Positions 1 to 7,685 of a DNA stretch of 64,000 nucleotides are shown here, one piece after another. Where the stretch lies: positions 1 through 64,000 of the forward strand of contig CAZXOK010000008.1 in the NCBI GenBank assembly GCA_964642175.1, given 5' to 3'. The notes under the pieces are model-generated. The model saw only the letters and a list, made by a program, of their open reading frames with translations, searched no databases and was not told the DNA's origin. The stretch's first letter is position 1; each line of letters begins with the position of its first letter. The position numbers and the translations under genes were made by a program. The stretch is from JANQGG01 sp964642175 (lineage in GTDB: Bacteria > Bacteroidota > Chlorobiia > Chlorobiales > Chloroherpetonaceae).

Positions 1-238
1 TTTTTATAATTAAAAGTCTTTTTCTGAACTGTATCGTTTTTGGGTAGACTACAGGTCCGGCAGCTATGTTGGAAATAACTTCAGGGTTAAGTTTCAAGGC
101 TATTACAATCCCGGTGTCAAGATTGCTTCGAGTATTTTGGGGCAGATCAGTCAAATCACAATTTGAGACCAAATCGGCACCTTCTTTTTTTAATCTCTTA
201 ACAATTAACTGGTACATCTCTCTTACTTTTACAGTCAT
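1..238 (-). CDS. partial QueG-like 4Fe-4S reductase, N-terminal part
   Basis: Reading leftward from an ATG at 238, the minus strand stays open to the window edge for 79 codons. Near residue 20 the product reads GADLVSNCDLTDLP, then LDTGIVIALKLNPEVISNIA. This is the pattern of the N-terminal domain of epoxyqueuosine reductase-related iron-sulfur proteins (GADLVG..DL..LP, then IA..L.PE...I..GP). The Fe-S cysteines would lie beyond the edge. The last 20 residues fit the family poorly, so a frameshift near 45-60 is possible. A queuosine role is only inferred; these QueG-like proteins also include corrinoid-reducing relatives. Confidence 0.5.
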   Translation of the reverse strand, partial: MTVKVREMYQLIVKRLKKEGADLVSNCDLTDLPQNTRSNLDTGIVIALKLNPEVISNIAAGPVVYPKTIQFRKRLLIIK

Positions 239-426
239 TGGTTCTTGATATTCAGCAACAAGGCGAACTTGCGCAATGTAACGCAATTTTTGATTTTTCC
301 ATGGGCTGTAACCCCCTTTTTATGATGGCCGAATCCTATTTTGCTGAGGCTTCTTTGCGAATAGCATTTTTTTCAACCCCGGCAAAACATCCCTGCTTTT
401 TGTTTTTGATAATCATTTATTGCAGG

Positions 427-590
427 GGCTAACGGTTTGGCGTTTAAGCGTTTTGTGAGTACCCCGGTGCATCACCGGCGTGCGCCTAAGCCAATGAACT
501 GCGCTCTTACTTCTTGATTTTTCTGCTTGTGGTTTCCGGTTACTGCCAAACTATTTAATACAGGGCCAGGTGTTTGTTGGGTGTAGGGCT
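427..590. repeat. attC-like inverted structure in a 548-base gene-free stretch (239-786)
   Basis: No convincing gene lies between 239 and 786. Inside it, GGCTAACGGTTTGGCG at about 426 is mirrored by ACTGCCAAACTATT near 543, and GTTGGGT occurs near 577. The order R''-like TAAC, inverted arms, R'-like GTTGGGT resembles an integron attC site. A perfect small hairpin, CCGGTG-CAT-CACCGG, lies at 464-478. It may be a relic attC or an unrelated dispersed palindrome. The 3' part of the stretch shows only AT-rich leader sequence for the next gene. Confidence 0.3.
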
Positions 591-786
591 TTTGATCTCT
601 GTGAATGAGACTCGGTACTTTTATGGTTATATTGCGCTTTGGTTCATGCGTTTCCTGAACCGCACATGTTTTGCAGCATTAAAGTTTTCAGGATTATAAA
701 CCTGGAATATAGCGCCAAACGCCATTGTTATTTTTTTCACCAGATAAGATAAACTTCTTCTGTCTACCCTTTAGCGTCAAAAATAT

Positions 787-1746
787 ATGTCTGACTCACC
801 TATTCCGAGCGCCATCAGGCTCCATCAGTTTTTGGGTTTGCAACCCGGGCCAAAACTAGTTGTTTTGGGTGCTGTGCATGGCAATGAGACATGCGGAACC
901 GTTGCCATCACACGCTTGATTGAGGAGTTTGAGCACAACACGCTCAGTCTGGAGAGAGGTACGCTAAGCCTGGTACCGGTGACTAATCCGTTGGCTTATC
1001 GGCTAAAGCGGCGCCATGGTGATCGCAACCTGAATCGAAATATGCGCATTACCACCAATCCGCAAGACTTCGAGGACAGGCTGTCCAATAAACTTTGCCC
1101 GTTGTTGGAAGCCCATGATGTTTTGCTGGATCTGCACTCCTTCCATACACCCGGCATACCATTTGCGCTGTTAGGCCCGCAAAATAACCGCGACCACCTG
1201 GAGTCTTTTGACAAGGCTGAAAAGGAAGAAGCCCTGGCGTTACATTTGGGTGTTGATCGCTTCGTAGAGGGATGGTTAAAAACCTATGCCCAGGGTGTGC
1301 ATGATCGTCAGGCACGTGGCGCCGAGGCGCATCTGGGCTACGGTGTTGGCACTACCGAAACAATCCGACGCTACGGCGGTATGGGACTCACTTTGGAGTG
1401 CGGCCAACATAACGACCCCAATGCCCCACAAGTCGCCTATCGGGCAATCCGCGCAGCCCTCTCACACCTGGGGATGACTGCCGCCGGGCCGAAACCCTTG
1501 CCCTCCTCAAAACCGGAAGTTATGCGCCTCTACAAAGTGGTGGATCGACTGCACCCAGATGACCGTTTCTGCCGCAACTGGCAGGGTTTTGAAGAAATCA
1601 AACAAGGTGAAGTGCTTGCCGTGCGGCAGGATGGGACTGAACTCGTGGCCGACCAAGATGGGTGGATTGTATTCCCGAATCCAGCGGCTCAGGTGAACCA
1701 AGAATGGTTTTATCTCGCAAAAAAATCGGATCGCTTAGGGCTTTGA
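787..1746 (+). CDS. succinylglutamate desuccinylase/aspartoacylase-family zinc hydrolase
   Basis: A 319-residue M14-type zinc amidohydrolase of the AstE/AspA family. The N-terminal zinc motif is HGNE (His31, Glu34), the third zinc ligand is His117 in LDLHS, and the likely catalytic glutamate is Glu204 in LTLECGQ. Arginines in LKRRHGDRNLNRN match the substrate-binding region of the family. The C-terminal 80 residues form the usual small beta domain. The substrate (N-acyl amino acid) cannot be read from sequence, and no arginine-catabolism genes are nearby. Single gene; its proteobacteria-like character and the attC-like relic upstream suggest it may have been acquired. Confidence 0.8.
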   Translation: MSDSPIPSAIRLHQFLGLQPGPKLVVLGAVHGNETCGTVAITRLIEEFEHNTLSLERGTLSLVPVTNPLAYRLKRRHGDRNLNRNMRITTNPQDFEDRLSNKLCPLLEAHDVLLDLHSFHTPGIPFALLGPQNNRDHLESFDKAEKEEALALHLGVDRFVEGWLKTYAQGVHDRQARGAEAHLGYGVGTTETIRRYGGMGLTLECGQHNDPNAPQVAYRAIRAALSHLGMTAAGPKPLPSSKPEVMRLYKVVDRLHPDDRFCRNWQGFEEIKQGEVLAVRQDGTELVADQDGWIVFPNPAAQVNQEWFYLAKKSDRLGL

Positions 1747-1844
1747 TGAAGTTGCCGGTTTATGTGGGCGGTAAGGGGAAATACTTGTTTGTTGTATTTT
1801 GTTCTGGGGTCTTAGCGTATAAAAATCTACAACGTAATAGCTAA

Positions 1845-2124
1845 TTATTTAACCCTGGCATGTGGGATAGTTGGACTTGAAGGATCACCTGTAATCGTTC
1901 TTTTTGAAGGATTTACAACTACGTCCATATCTTCCATTGGAACTGCACCTAAAAGCACCTCATCACCAAGAACAAGAGCACCAACAAAACATGTTCTATT
2001 TTCAAATTTTACCTTAATGGGTCAAACATAAGGCACCTGTATCAGTTAATGCATTAAATTTAACAGGATTCAACTCTTGGTTCAAAGAATTACTCAGTTC
2101 TATATCAACAAATACATGCCCCAT
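1845..2124 (-). pseudogene. broken clan AA (retropepsin-like) aspartic protease
   Basis: From an ATG at 2124 the minus strand reads MGHVFVDIELSN..., then the aspartic protease motif TDTGALCL, and hits a stop after LTH. One base later in register the frame resumes as VKFENRTCFVGALVLGDEVLLG, then AVPMEDMDVVVNPSKRTI, and ends at 1845. These are the first and last thirds of the small bacterial clan AA protease family (about 120 residues). The middle, roughly 30 residues including the flap, is deleted. The protein would be inactive. These proteases often sit in variable genome regions, in keeping with the neighbouring repeat. Confidence 0.7.
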
Positions 2125-2164
2125 TTTCTTTCTGTTTAAATTTCTAAATGCTATTAAACCTGTG

Positions 2165-2570
2165 GATAGTATTTAGGTATCAGAATCGTTTAACTATCTG
2201 TAATATTCGGCCATTGAGNNNNNNNNNNNNNNNNNNNNNNNNNNNNNNNNNNNNNNNNNNNNNNNNNNNNNNNNNNNNNNNNNNNNNNNNNNNNNNNNNN
2301 NNNNNNNNNNNNNNNNNNCTTGCCGAAGCGTGTGCGCTGAGCTTGCCGAAGCGTGTGCGCTGAGCTTGCCGAAGCGTGTGCGCTGAGCTTGCCGAAATGT
2401 GTGCGCTGAGCTTGCCGAAGCGCCGATTTTTGTATCATAGTTCCCTTCGGCACGCTCAGGGAACACCTTCGGTATGTGTTTCGGCGGACTCAACAACCAA
2501 CACTGGAAACACTATTTTTATAACCTATTATAAAAATACCAGGTTAATAACAGTCTACAATCAAAAAATA
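2165..2570. repeat. dispersed intergenic repeat, copy A (contains assembly gap)
   Basis: The left end TTTAGGTATCAGAATCGTTTAA and the right part CTCAACAACCAACACTGGAAA, followed by AATACCAGGTTAATAACA, match a second copy at 49225-49480. The core is built from GAGCTTGCCGAA and its inverse TTCGGCANGCTC. In this copy the core has expanded into at least five 23-base units starting at 2318, 2341, 2364, 2387 and 2410. The expansion abuts the N run, which suggests the assembler failed in the array. Open frames across it are repeat artefacts. Confidence 0.75.
2219..2318. other. assembly gap of 100 N
   Basis: A run of exactly 100 N, the conventional size for a gap of unknown length. It lies inside a tandem-repeat array, so the true number of 23-base units is unknown. 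Confidence 0.98.
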
Positions 2571-2572
2571 AA

Positions 2573-3265
2573 CTATGAGCTTTCCTGCTTCCTGATCAAT
2601 GCTTTCATTTCTTTATTACCATAGGACACAACAGGATCTTTTTGAAAGCCAAGTCCTTTCTCCAGGTGCGCCACAAATGCCCGCGCCACTTCAGTCTGAT
2701 GAATATTCCCCCAACCCATAGAATCGGGTATGAGTTGAGTAAGGTAAGTGATCCATCGCGGGGAATGGGCATTTCCTACGATCATGCCGGGCTTGAATAC
2801 AGCTAATTTCTCAAACCGGGCATCCAGCACTGTTTTATACTTTTTACCCATTACCCTCAGCACCTTTAGCCTGGAGTTGGCTTGTTTTTCTTCTAAACCA
2901 ACAGCCATTAAAACTTCAAAGATCCCAATACCCGCTGCTTTGCATCCCCTTACAAATTTGCCAAACAGATGTACCTCAACTGCCATCAATTGTTCTTCCG
3001 GCATGGTAAGGGTGCCACTTCCAATGCCAAGACAACTGATCGCAGCATCGTGGCCTTTAGCAATGTCCTGCACCATCTGTTCCAGGTCGGGTGATCTTGT
3101 ATCAATCACTACCTGATGGACTTTTGGTTCATCCTTTATGGCATCAATTTCTCGTCTGCCAACAATCGTCAGTTCAGAACATATATGACTCCGAAGCAGC
3201 TCCTGAACAACTTCACCGCCCACTTCGCCACTTCCTCCTAATATGATGCATTTCATTGTCTTCAT
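2573..3265 (-). CDS. NAD(P)-binding Rossmann oxidoreductase (atypical SDR, TIP30-like)
   Basis: A 230-residue protein when started at 3265 (MKTMKCIILGG), where a purine-rich GAGGGA lies 12 bases upstream; a longer start at 3307 is less likely. GGSGEVGG near residue 9 is the dinucleotide-binding loop, and the ELTIVGRRE segment follows as in extended or atypical SDRs. There is no classical YxxxK, but KVLRVMGKKYK and the FKPGMIVGN segment resemble HTATIP2/TIP30-like oxidoreductases (FRPG). Substrate unknown. It stands alone, with a terminator and the ribBA gene upstream. Confidence 0.75.
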   Translation of the reverse strand: MKTMKCIILGGSGEVGGEVVQELLRSHICSELTIVGRREIDAIKDEPKVHQVVIDTRSPDLEQMVQDIAKGHDAAISCLGIGSGTLTMPEEQLMAVEVHLFGKFVRGCKAAGIGIFEVLMAVGLEEKQANSRLKVLRVMGKKYKTVLDARFEKLAVFKPGMIVGNAHSPRWITYLTQLIPDSMGWGNIHQTEVARAFVAHLEKGLGFQKDPVVSYGNKEMKALIRKQESS

Positions 3266-3363
3266 ATGATCACGCTCCCTCTTGGACTCTTTTAATTCTG
3301 ATATCAAAACACCGATAAATTAGGTATCTGAATCTAACACCACATGGATTGTTCAGCATAAAA

Positions 3364-3397
3364 AAAGGATTTAAGACCAGTTCATCTTAAATCCTTT
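3364..3397 (-). terminator. intrinsic terminator of ribBA
   Basis: AAAGGATTTAAG (3364-3375) and CTTAAATCCTTT (3386-3397) form a perfect 12-base-pair stem with a 10-base loop. Read on the minus strand the stem is followed by a T-rich run, as expected for termination of ribBA transcripts. Confidence 0.8.
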
Positions 3398-3449
3398 ATA
3401 AAGCTTAAGTTCTATTTGCGGTGTTTGAAAACACCGGGGCCGAACGGGC

Positions 3450-4709
3450 TTAGTGCGAGCCGATAATTTTCTGCATCAGCACATCATCGTGGCCCGGGGC
3501 CGAGCCAAACACGTGCCCCATTTTATCGCGCTTGGTATCCAGGTAAGCCTTGTTGATCTCGTTAGGCTCCACAACCAGTGGAATGCGTTCAACCACCTCC
3601 AACTCGTAGCCTTCGAGCCCGACCACTTTCTTTGGGTTATTGGTCATGAGTTTCATTTTCCTGACTCCGAGATCGAGCAGAATTTGAGCACCCAGGCCAT
3701 AGTCGCGCAGATCGGGTTTAAAGCCCAGCATTTCGTTGGCTTCCACGGTATCGTAGCCCTGGTCCTGAAGCTGGTAGGCTTTTAACTTATTGACCAGCCC
3801 AATGCCCCGGCCTTCCTGCATCATGTAAAGCAATACTCCGGCGCCTTCCTGCTCAATTTTCAGCATGGCCGTTGCCAATTGCTCGCCGCAATCGCAACGC
3901 ATCGAGCCAAAAATATCCCCGGTTGCACACTGGGAATGCACCCTGAGCAAAACAGGTTTTTCAGGATCTATTTCACCTTTAACCAGAGCCAGGTGATTTT
4001 TATTATCGATCAGGGTTTCGTAAGCAATCAGTTTAAAATCGCCAAAATGAGTTGGCAAAAGGGTTTCAACCGCGCGACTCACGATTTTTTCGCGTTTCAT
4101 TCTGTAGGCCACCAGGTCTTTAATGGTGATCAGTTTAAAATCGTGTTTTTTAGCGAACTCAACCAGGTCGGGCACGCGGGCCATGGAACCATCTTCCTTG
4201 AGAATTTCACACAACACACCACAGGGTTCGAATCCGGCCAGCTTGGCCAGGTCCAGTGCGGCTTCGGTATGGCCGACACGCCGTAAAACGCCACCTTCCA
4301 TGGCTCTGAGCGGGAATATATGACCAGGTCGGGCAAACTCGTTGGCTTTTGCAGCCGGGTTGGCCATCTGCTGAATGGTAATGGCCCTATCCTGGACCGA
4401 AATACCGGTGGTTACGCCTTGCAGGCAGGAGTCTACCGAAACGGTAAAATTGGTTTCGTGCATGGCGGTATTGACCTGCACCATGGGTTTAAGCTCCAGT
4501 TCCCGGGCGCGCTGCATGGAAACAGATACACAGATCAACCCGCGGGCTTCTTTAGCCATGAAATTAACCATCTCCGGGGTTACACACTCTGAAGCAGCTA
4601 TAACATCGCCTTCGTTCTCACGGTCTTCATCATCAACAACAACTACAAATTTGCCTTTCTTTAAATCTTCTATGGCTGATTCTATGGAATCAAATGGCTC
4701 ATGGATCAT
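3450..4709 (-). CDS. ribBA: bifunctional DHBP synthase / GTP cyclohydrolase II
   Basis: A 419-residue fusion giving both entry reactions of riboflavin synthesis. The N-terminal half (about 1-200) makes 3,4-dihydroxy-2-butanone 4-phosphate and shows DDEDRENEGD near residue 26, RPGHIFPLRA and GHTEAALDLAKLAG. The C-terminal half (about 205-400) opens GTP and shows RVHSQCATGDIFGSMRCDCG with the three zinc cysteines, then MMQEGRGIGLVNKLKAYQLQ. The length is normal for RibBA. No FMN riboswitch is visible in the 320 bases upstream, so regulation is unclear. Monocistronic, with its own terminator. Confidence 0.97.
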   Translation of the reverse strand: MIHEPFDSIESAIEDLKKGKFVVVVDDEDRENEGDVIAASECVTPEMVNFMAKEARGLICVSVSMQRARELELKPMVQVNTAMHETNFTVSVDSCLQGVTTGISVQDRAITIQQMANPAAKANEFARPGHIFPLRAMEGGVLRRVGHTEAALDLAKLAGFEPCGVLCEILKEDGSMARVPDLVEFAKKHDFKLITIKDLVAYRMKREKIVSRAVETLLPTHFGDFKLIAYETLIDNKNHLALVKGEIDPEKPVLLRVHSQCATGDIFGSMRCDCGEQLATAMLKIEQEGAGVLLYMMQEGRGIGLVNKLKAYQLQDQGYDTVEANEMLGFKPDLRDYGLGAQILLDLGVRKMKLMTNNPKKVVGLEGYELEVVERIPLVVEPNEINKAYLDTKRDKMGHVFGSAPGHDDVLMQKIIGSH

Positions 4710-4861
4710 GCTTAATCAGTGGTTTAATGTTAGCTCACTTATACACTCACGTATAATCTAAAATAAAATTTCACAAAAGAGTTGCAAATCCGGCTAAATG
4801 TTTTAAAAACTATTCAATTTCAACGCTATATCATATCTTTTTACATCAGCTTAACACTTGC

Positions 4862-5000
4862 CGGCATTATTAATCTGTGTAGATGGCCGTTAAGCTTATG
4901 GCCACCTGCCGGGGCAGCTTAATACACAGATGTAAAAAATCGGCCGATTTTACAGATAATGTAACGGCTAAAATTGCCGGTTTTCTTATATTGTCTTGAT
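4862..5000 (+). promoter_or_regulatory. structured leader upstream of the carB-like gene
   Basis: The 322-base space between divergent ribBA and the carB half contains two inverted structures. CTGTGT...TTAAGCT at about 4877-4900 pairs with AGCTTAA.ACACAG at about 4915-4930. TGTAAAAAATCGGCCGATTTTACA around 4931-4957 is nearly palindromic. Together they could form a leader hairpin or an operator for pyrimidine or arginine control. The rest of the gap is AT-rich with no recognised RNA motif. Confidence 0.3.
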
Positions 5001-5031
5001 TTAGCCAAATAAAAAAAATCTAGTTCTGTAC

Positions 5032-6861
5032 ATGACAACATCATCATTAGATCATGCATCCCTCTCAAAAAAACTCACTCCTGAAACGCTGCACAAAGCC
5101 AAACGCTTTGGATTTTCAGATGTGCAGCTGGCCCATATATTTAATACCACCGAATCTCAGATCAGGGCATACCGGAAATCTTTGAATATTTCTGCTGTCT
5201 ATAAAACCGTGGATACCTGCGCGGCTGAGTTTGATGCCAAAACCCCGTATCATTACTCCACATTTGAGCATGAAAACGAATCTGTAGCAACAGACAACAA
5301 AAAAGTTATCATCCTTGGCGGCGGGCCGAACCGCATCGGCCAGGGCATTGAATTTGATTATTGCTGCGTTCAGGCCGTATTTGCTTTGAAAGAAGCCGGT
5401 TATGAAGCCATCATGATCAACTGCAATCCCGAAACGGTTTCAACCGACTACGATGTTGCCGATAAGCTTTATTTCGAGCCCCTGACCTTTGAAGACACCA
5501 TGAACATACTGGAACTCGAAAAACCCATCGGTGTGATCGTAAGCTTTGGCGGCCAAACTCCGCTGCGGCTCTCGACATCGCTGGAAAAGGCCGGCATTAA
5601 AATTTTAGGCACCGACTCCGATGGCATTGATGTTGCCGAAGACCGCAAGCGGTTTGGCCAGCTCCTGGACTCGCTCAAGATTCCGCATCCCGAATACGGC
5701 ATTGCCGCCAGCCTTGAGGAAGCCTATGCCATCACCGAAAAAATCGGGTACCCGGTTTTGGTTCGCCCCAGCTATGTTCTGGGCGGACGAGCCATGAAAA
5801 TCATTTACAACAACGAGTCGCTCAAGGAATATATCGACCAGGCCCTGCTGGTTTCAGCCGAACATCCGCTTCTGATCGATCGCTTCTTAGAGCATGCCCA
5901 GGAATTTGATATTGATGCCCTGGCTGATGATAGTGATTGCATCGTGAGCGGGATCATGGAGCATATCGAAGCCGCCGGTGTGCACAGCGGCGACTCCACC
6001 TCCGTTCTGCCACCATACAATGCTAAACCCGAGGTGTTAGCTAAAATGAAAGACTTCTCCCGCCAGCTGGCCAAAGCCCTGCGCGTGATTGGATTAGTTA
6101 ATATCCAGTATGCCGTTCAGGACGGTGAAGTATATGTGATTGAAGTCAATCCCCGAGCCAGCCGCACCGTGCCGTTTGTTTGTAAAGCCACCGGGTTGCC
6201 AATCGTAAAAGTAGCCTGCCGCATGATGATGGGCGAAAAACTCAGCGACCTGAAAACCCAATACAACCTGAAAGATTGCGATGAACTGGGTCTGAAACAC
6301 ATCGCCATAAAAGAGCCGGTGTTCCCGTTCTCAAAATTCATCAAGTCTGGTGTGTACCTCGGCCCGGAAATGCGCTCCACCGGTGAAGTGATGGGACTGG
6401 CCGAAGATTTCGGCGAAGCTTTTGCCAAATCCACAATGGCAGCCGGTGTTAAACTGCCAACTTCCGGAACCGTATTTATCAGTGTGAGCGATGCCGATAA
6501 AAACGAGCAAACCCTGAGTGTGGCCCGGAAACTCTACGAGATCGGTTTTGATATCCTGGCAACCGTGGGGACAAGACGCTTCTTGATAGAAAACCACATC
6601 GAGTGCCGAACGGTCTATAAAGTTGGCGAAGGCCGCCCGAACATTTTTGATATCATCCGCCTGGGTAAGGTGCAGTTCGTGATCAACACCCCGCGTGGTG
6701 AAAAAGCCCGTTACGATGAAGAAGCCATCGGAACGGCGGCCGTGCTCTCGTGTGTGCCGTTTGTAACCACCATGGAAGCGGCCGAAGCTGCTGTAATGGG
6801 TATCGAATGCTTGAGAAAACAATCGTTTGAAGTCAAAAGCCTCAACGAATATGTAAGCTAA
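5032..6861 (+). CDS. carB: carbamoyl-phosphate synthase large chain, C-terminal half as a separate gene
   Basis: 609 residues matching only the second half of CarB (about 1070 residues in E. coli). Residues 20-60 resemble the oligomerisation domain (AKRFGFSDVQLAHIF). IILGGGPNRIGQGIEFDYCC near residue 93 opens the second ATP-grasp unit, with VLVRPSYVLGGRAM, and EVNPRASRTVPFVCKATG at its end. The last 140 residues are the MGS-like allosteric domain with ATVGTRRFL. It should phosphorylate carbamate and respond to effectors, but it needs a separately encoded N-terminal half and CarA, neither of which is in this window. Separately encoded CarB halves are known in some thermophiles. Confidence 0.93.
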   Translation: MTTSSLDHASLSKKLTPETLHKAKRFGFSDVQLAHIFNTTESQIRAYRKSLNISAVYKTVDTCAAEFDAKTPYHYSTFEHENESVATDNKKVIILGGGPNRIGQGIEFDYCCVQAVFALKEAGYEAIMINCNPETVSTDYDVADKLYFEPLTFEDTMNILELEKPIGVIVSFGGQTPLRLSTSLEKAGIKILGTDSDGIDVAEDRKRFGQLLDSLKIPHPEYGIAASLEEAYAITEKIGYPVLVRPSYVLGGRAMKIIYNNESLKEYIDQALLVSAEHPLLIDRFLEHAQEFDIDALADDSDCIVSGIMEHIEAAGVHSGDSTSVLPPYNAKPEVLAKMKDFSRQLAKALRVIGLVNIQYAVQDGEVYVIEVNPRASRTVPFVCKATGLPIVKVACRMMMGEKLSDLKTQYNLKDCDELGLKHIAIKEPVFPFSKFIKSGVYLGPEMRSTGEVMGLAEDFGEAFAKSTMAAGVKLPTSGTVFISVSDADKNEQTLSVARKLYEIGFDILATVGTRRFLIENHIECRTVYKVGEGRPNIFDIIRLGKVQFVINTPRGEKARYDEEAIGTAAVLSCVPFVTTMEAAEAAVMGIECLRKQSFEVKSLNEYVS

Positions 6862-6887
6862 ATCCCAAGCCGTTTATATCTAAATCA

Positions 6888-6913
6888 AACAGGGCGCCAT
6901 GAAGCGCCCTGTT
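6888..6913. terminator. hairpin terminator between convergent genes
   Basis: AACAGGGCGC (6888-6897), a six-base loop, and GCGCCCTGTT (6904-6913) form a perfect 10-pair stem between the carB half and the convergent response-regulator gene. The T tracts are weak on both strands, so efficiency is uncertain. Confidence 0.6.
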
Positions 6914-6937
6914 CTCGTTATGATCTCTTCGTAGGTT

Positions 6938-7528
6938 CTACTGTTTCCAGACTCGCTCAACCTTGAAATGGTTGGCCTGGCTGAGCAGTTTAAGGGCTTT
7001 TTCCGATGTATAACCATTGTAGGCCACGGATGCTAAATGATGCTTTTCTATGTTAATCACCCCCTGTCCGTTTGGGGTTTTCACCCAAATCATGGCTGAG
7101 CGCTCTTCCTGTTTGCAGACATCAATCACATCACTTAAGGATTCGTCGGTAACATCTTCAATCTTTAAGGCTTCTTTTACCACGTACTTTAAAAAAGACA
7201 TATTAAAGGGTTTTGACAGATAATAATCCGCACCATTTTGGATCATACTTTCCTGAAGATGGTGATTTGTGTCATCAGCGATCACAATAATTGGAGGATA
7301 TTTAATTGCCTCCTGGTTCAGCCTGATAAAAAAATCATTCGATTCCACGCCCGCAACAGGGTAATTTAAAATGACGGCATCAAAACTCTCGGACGTCATT
7401 TCACTGAAACCATCATTACCATCCGTACAGGAATGAAACGAGAGGGATAATCCTGTTAATGCCGCTACGATCATTTGTTGAACACCAGGATCTTGCTCAA
7501 TAATTAAAATGGATTTGGATAGAGTCAT
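6938..7528 (-). CDS. atypical receiver-domain protein with C-terminal DUF4388-like tail
   Basis: 196 residues. Residues 5-120 follow the CheY fold (SILIIEQDPGVQQM, AVILNYPVAGVES, PPIIVIADD, ADYYLSKPFN). The phosphoacceptor aspartate is replaced by Asn55, although the acidic pocket (Glu11, Asp13) and the signature lysine in LSKPF remain. It is therefore probably a phosphorylation-independent receiver. The tail from about 140 (WVKTPNGQGVINIEKHH... GYTSEKALKLL) resembles the short DUF4388/PATAN-type domain seen after receivers. No kinase is adjacent. It is transcribed away from the radical SAM gene across a 157-base gap. Confidence 0.7.
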   Translation of the reverse strand: MTLSKSILIIEQDPGVQQMIVAALTGLSLSFHSCTDGNDGFSEMTSESFDAVILNYPVAGVESNDFFIRLNQEAIKYPPIIVIADDTNHHLQESMIQNGADYYLSKPFNMSFLKYVVKEALKIEDVTDESLSDVIDVCKQEERSAMIWVKTPNGQGVINIEKHHLASVAYNGYTSEKALKLLSQANHFKVERVWKQ

Positions 7529-7685
7529 CTCCAGTAATTTTTAAAATTCGGTTTAGGGGATAAGGAATTTAGCTAGGTTTTAATATTTTCTTTTACTTAA
7601 TCTTACAGAAAAGTCAAAAATGGCCTAATTCGTTTCTGAATGCTTTGCTCACCTGAGATCACGACACGGACAAGATAAGCACTGT

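Noticed and set aside
2319..2421. CRISPR-like array
   Set aside because: The 23-base units are directly contiguous without spacers and have an inverse partner, so this is a tandem repeat in a dispersed element. No cas genes are in the window.
2190..2496. Open frames spanning the N run
   Set aside because: They consist of unknown residues and tandem-repeat translation.
4222..4240. GGGTTCGAATCC, which looks like a tRNA T-loop
   Set aside because: It is coding sequence of ribBA and has no acceptor or anticodon arm around it.
4710..5031. FMN riboswitch before ribBA
   Set aside because: None of the conserved RFN element helices or GGGGC-type blocks can be found.
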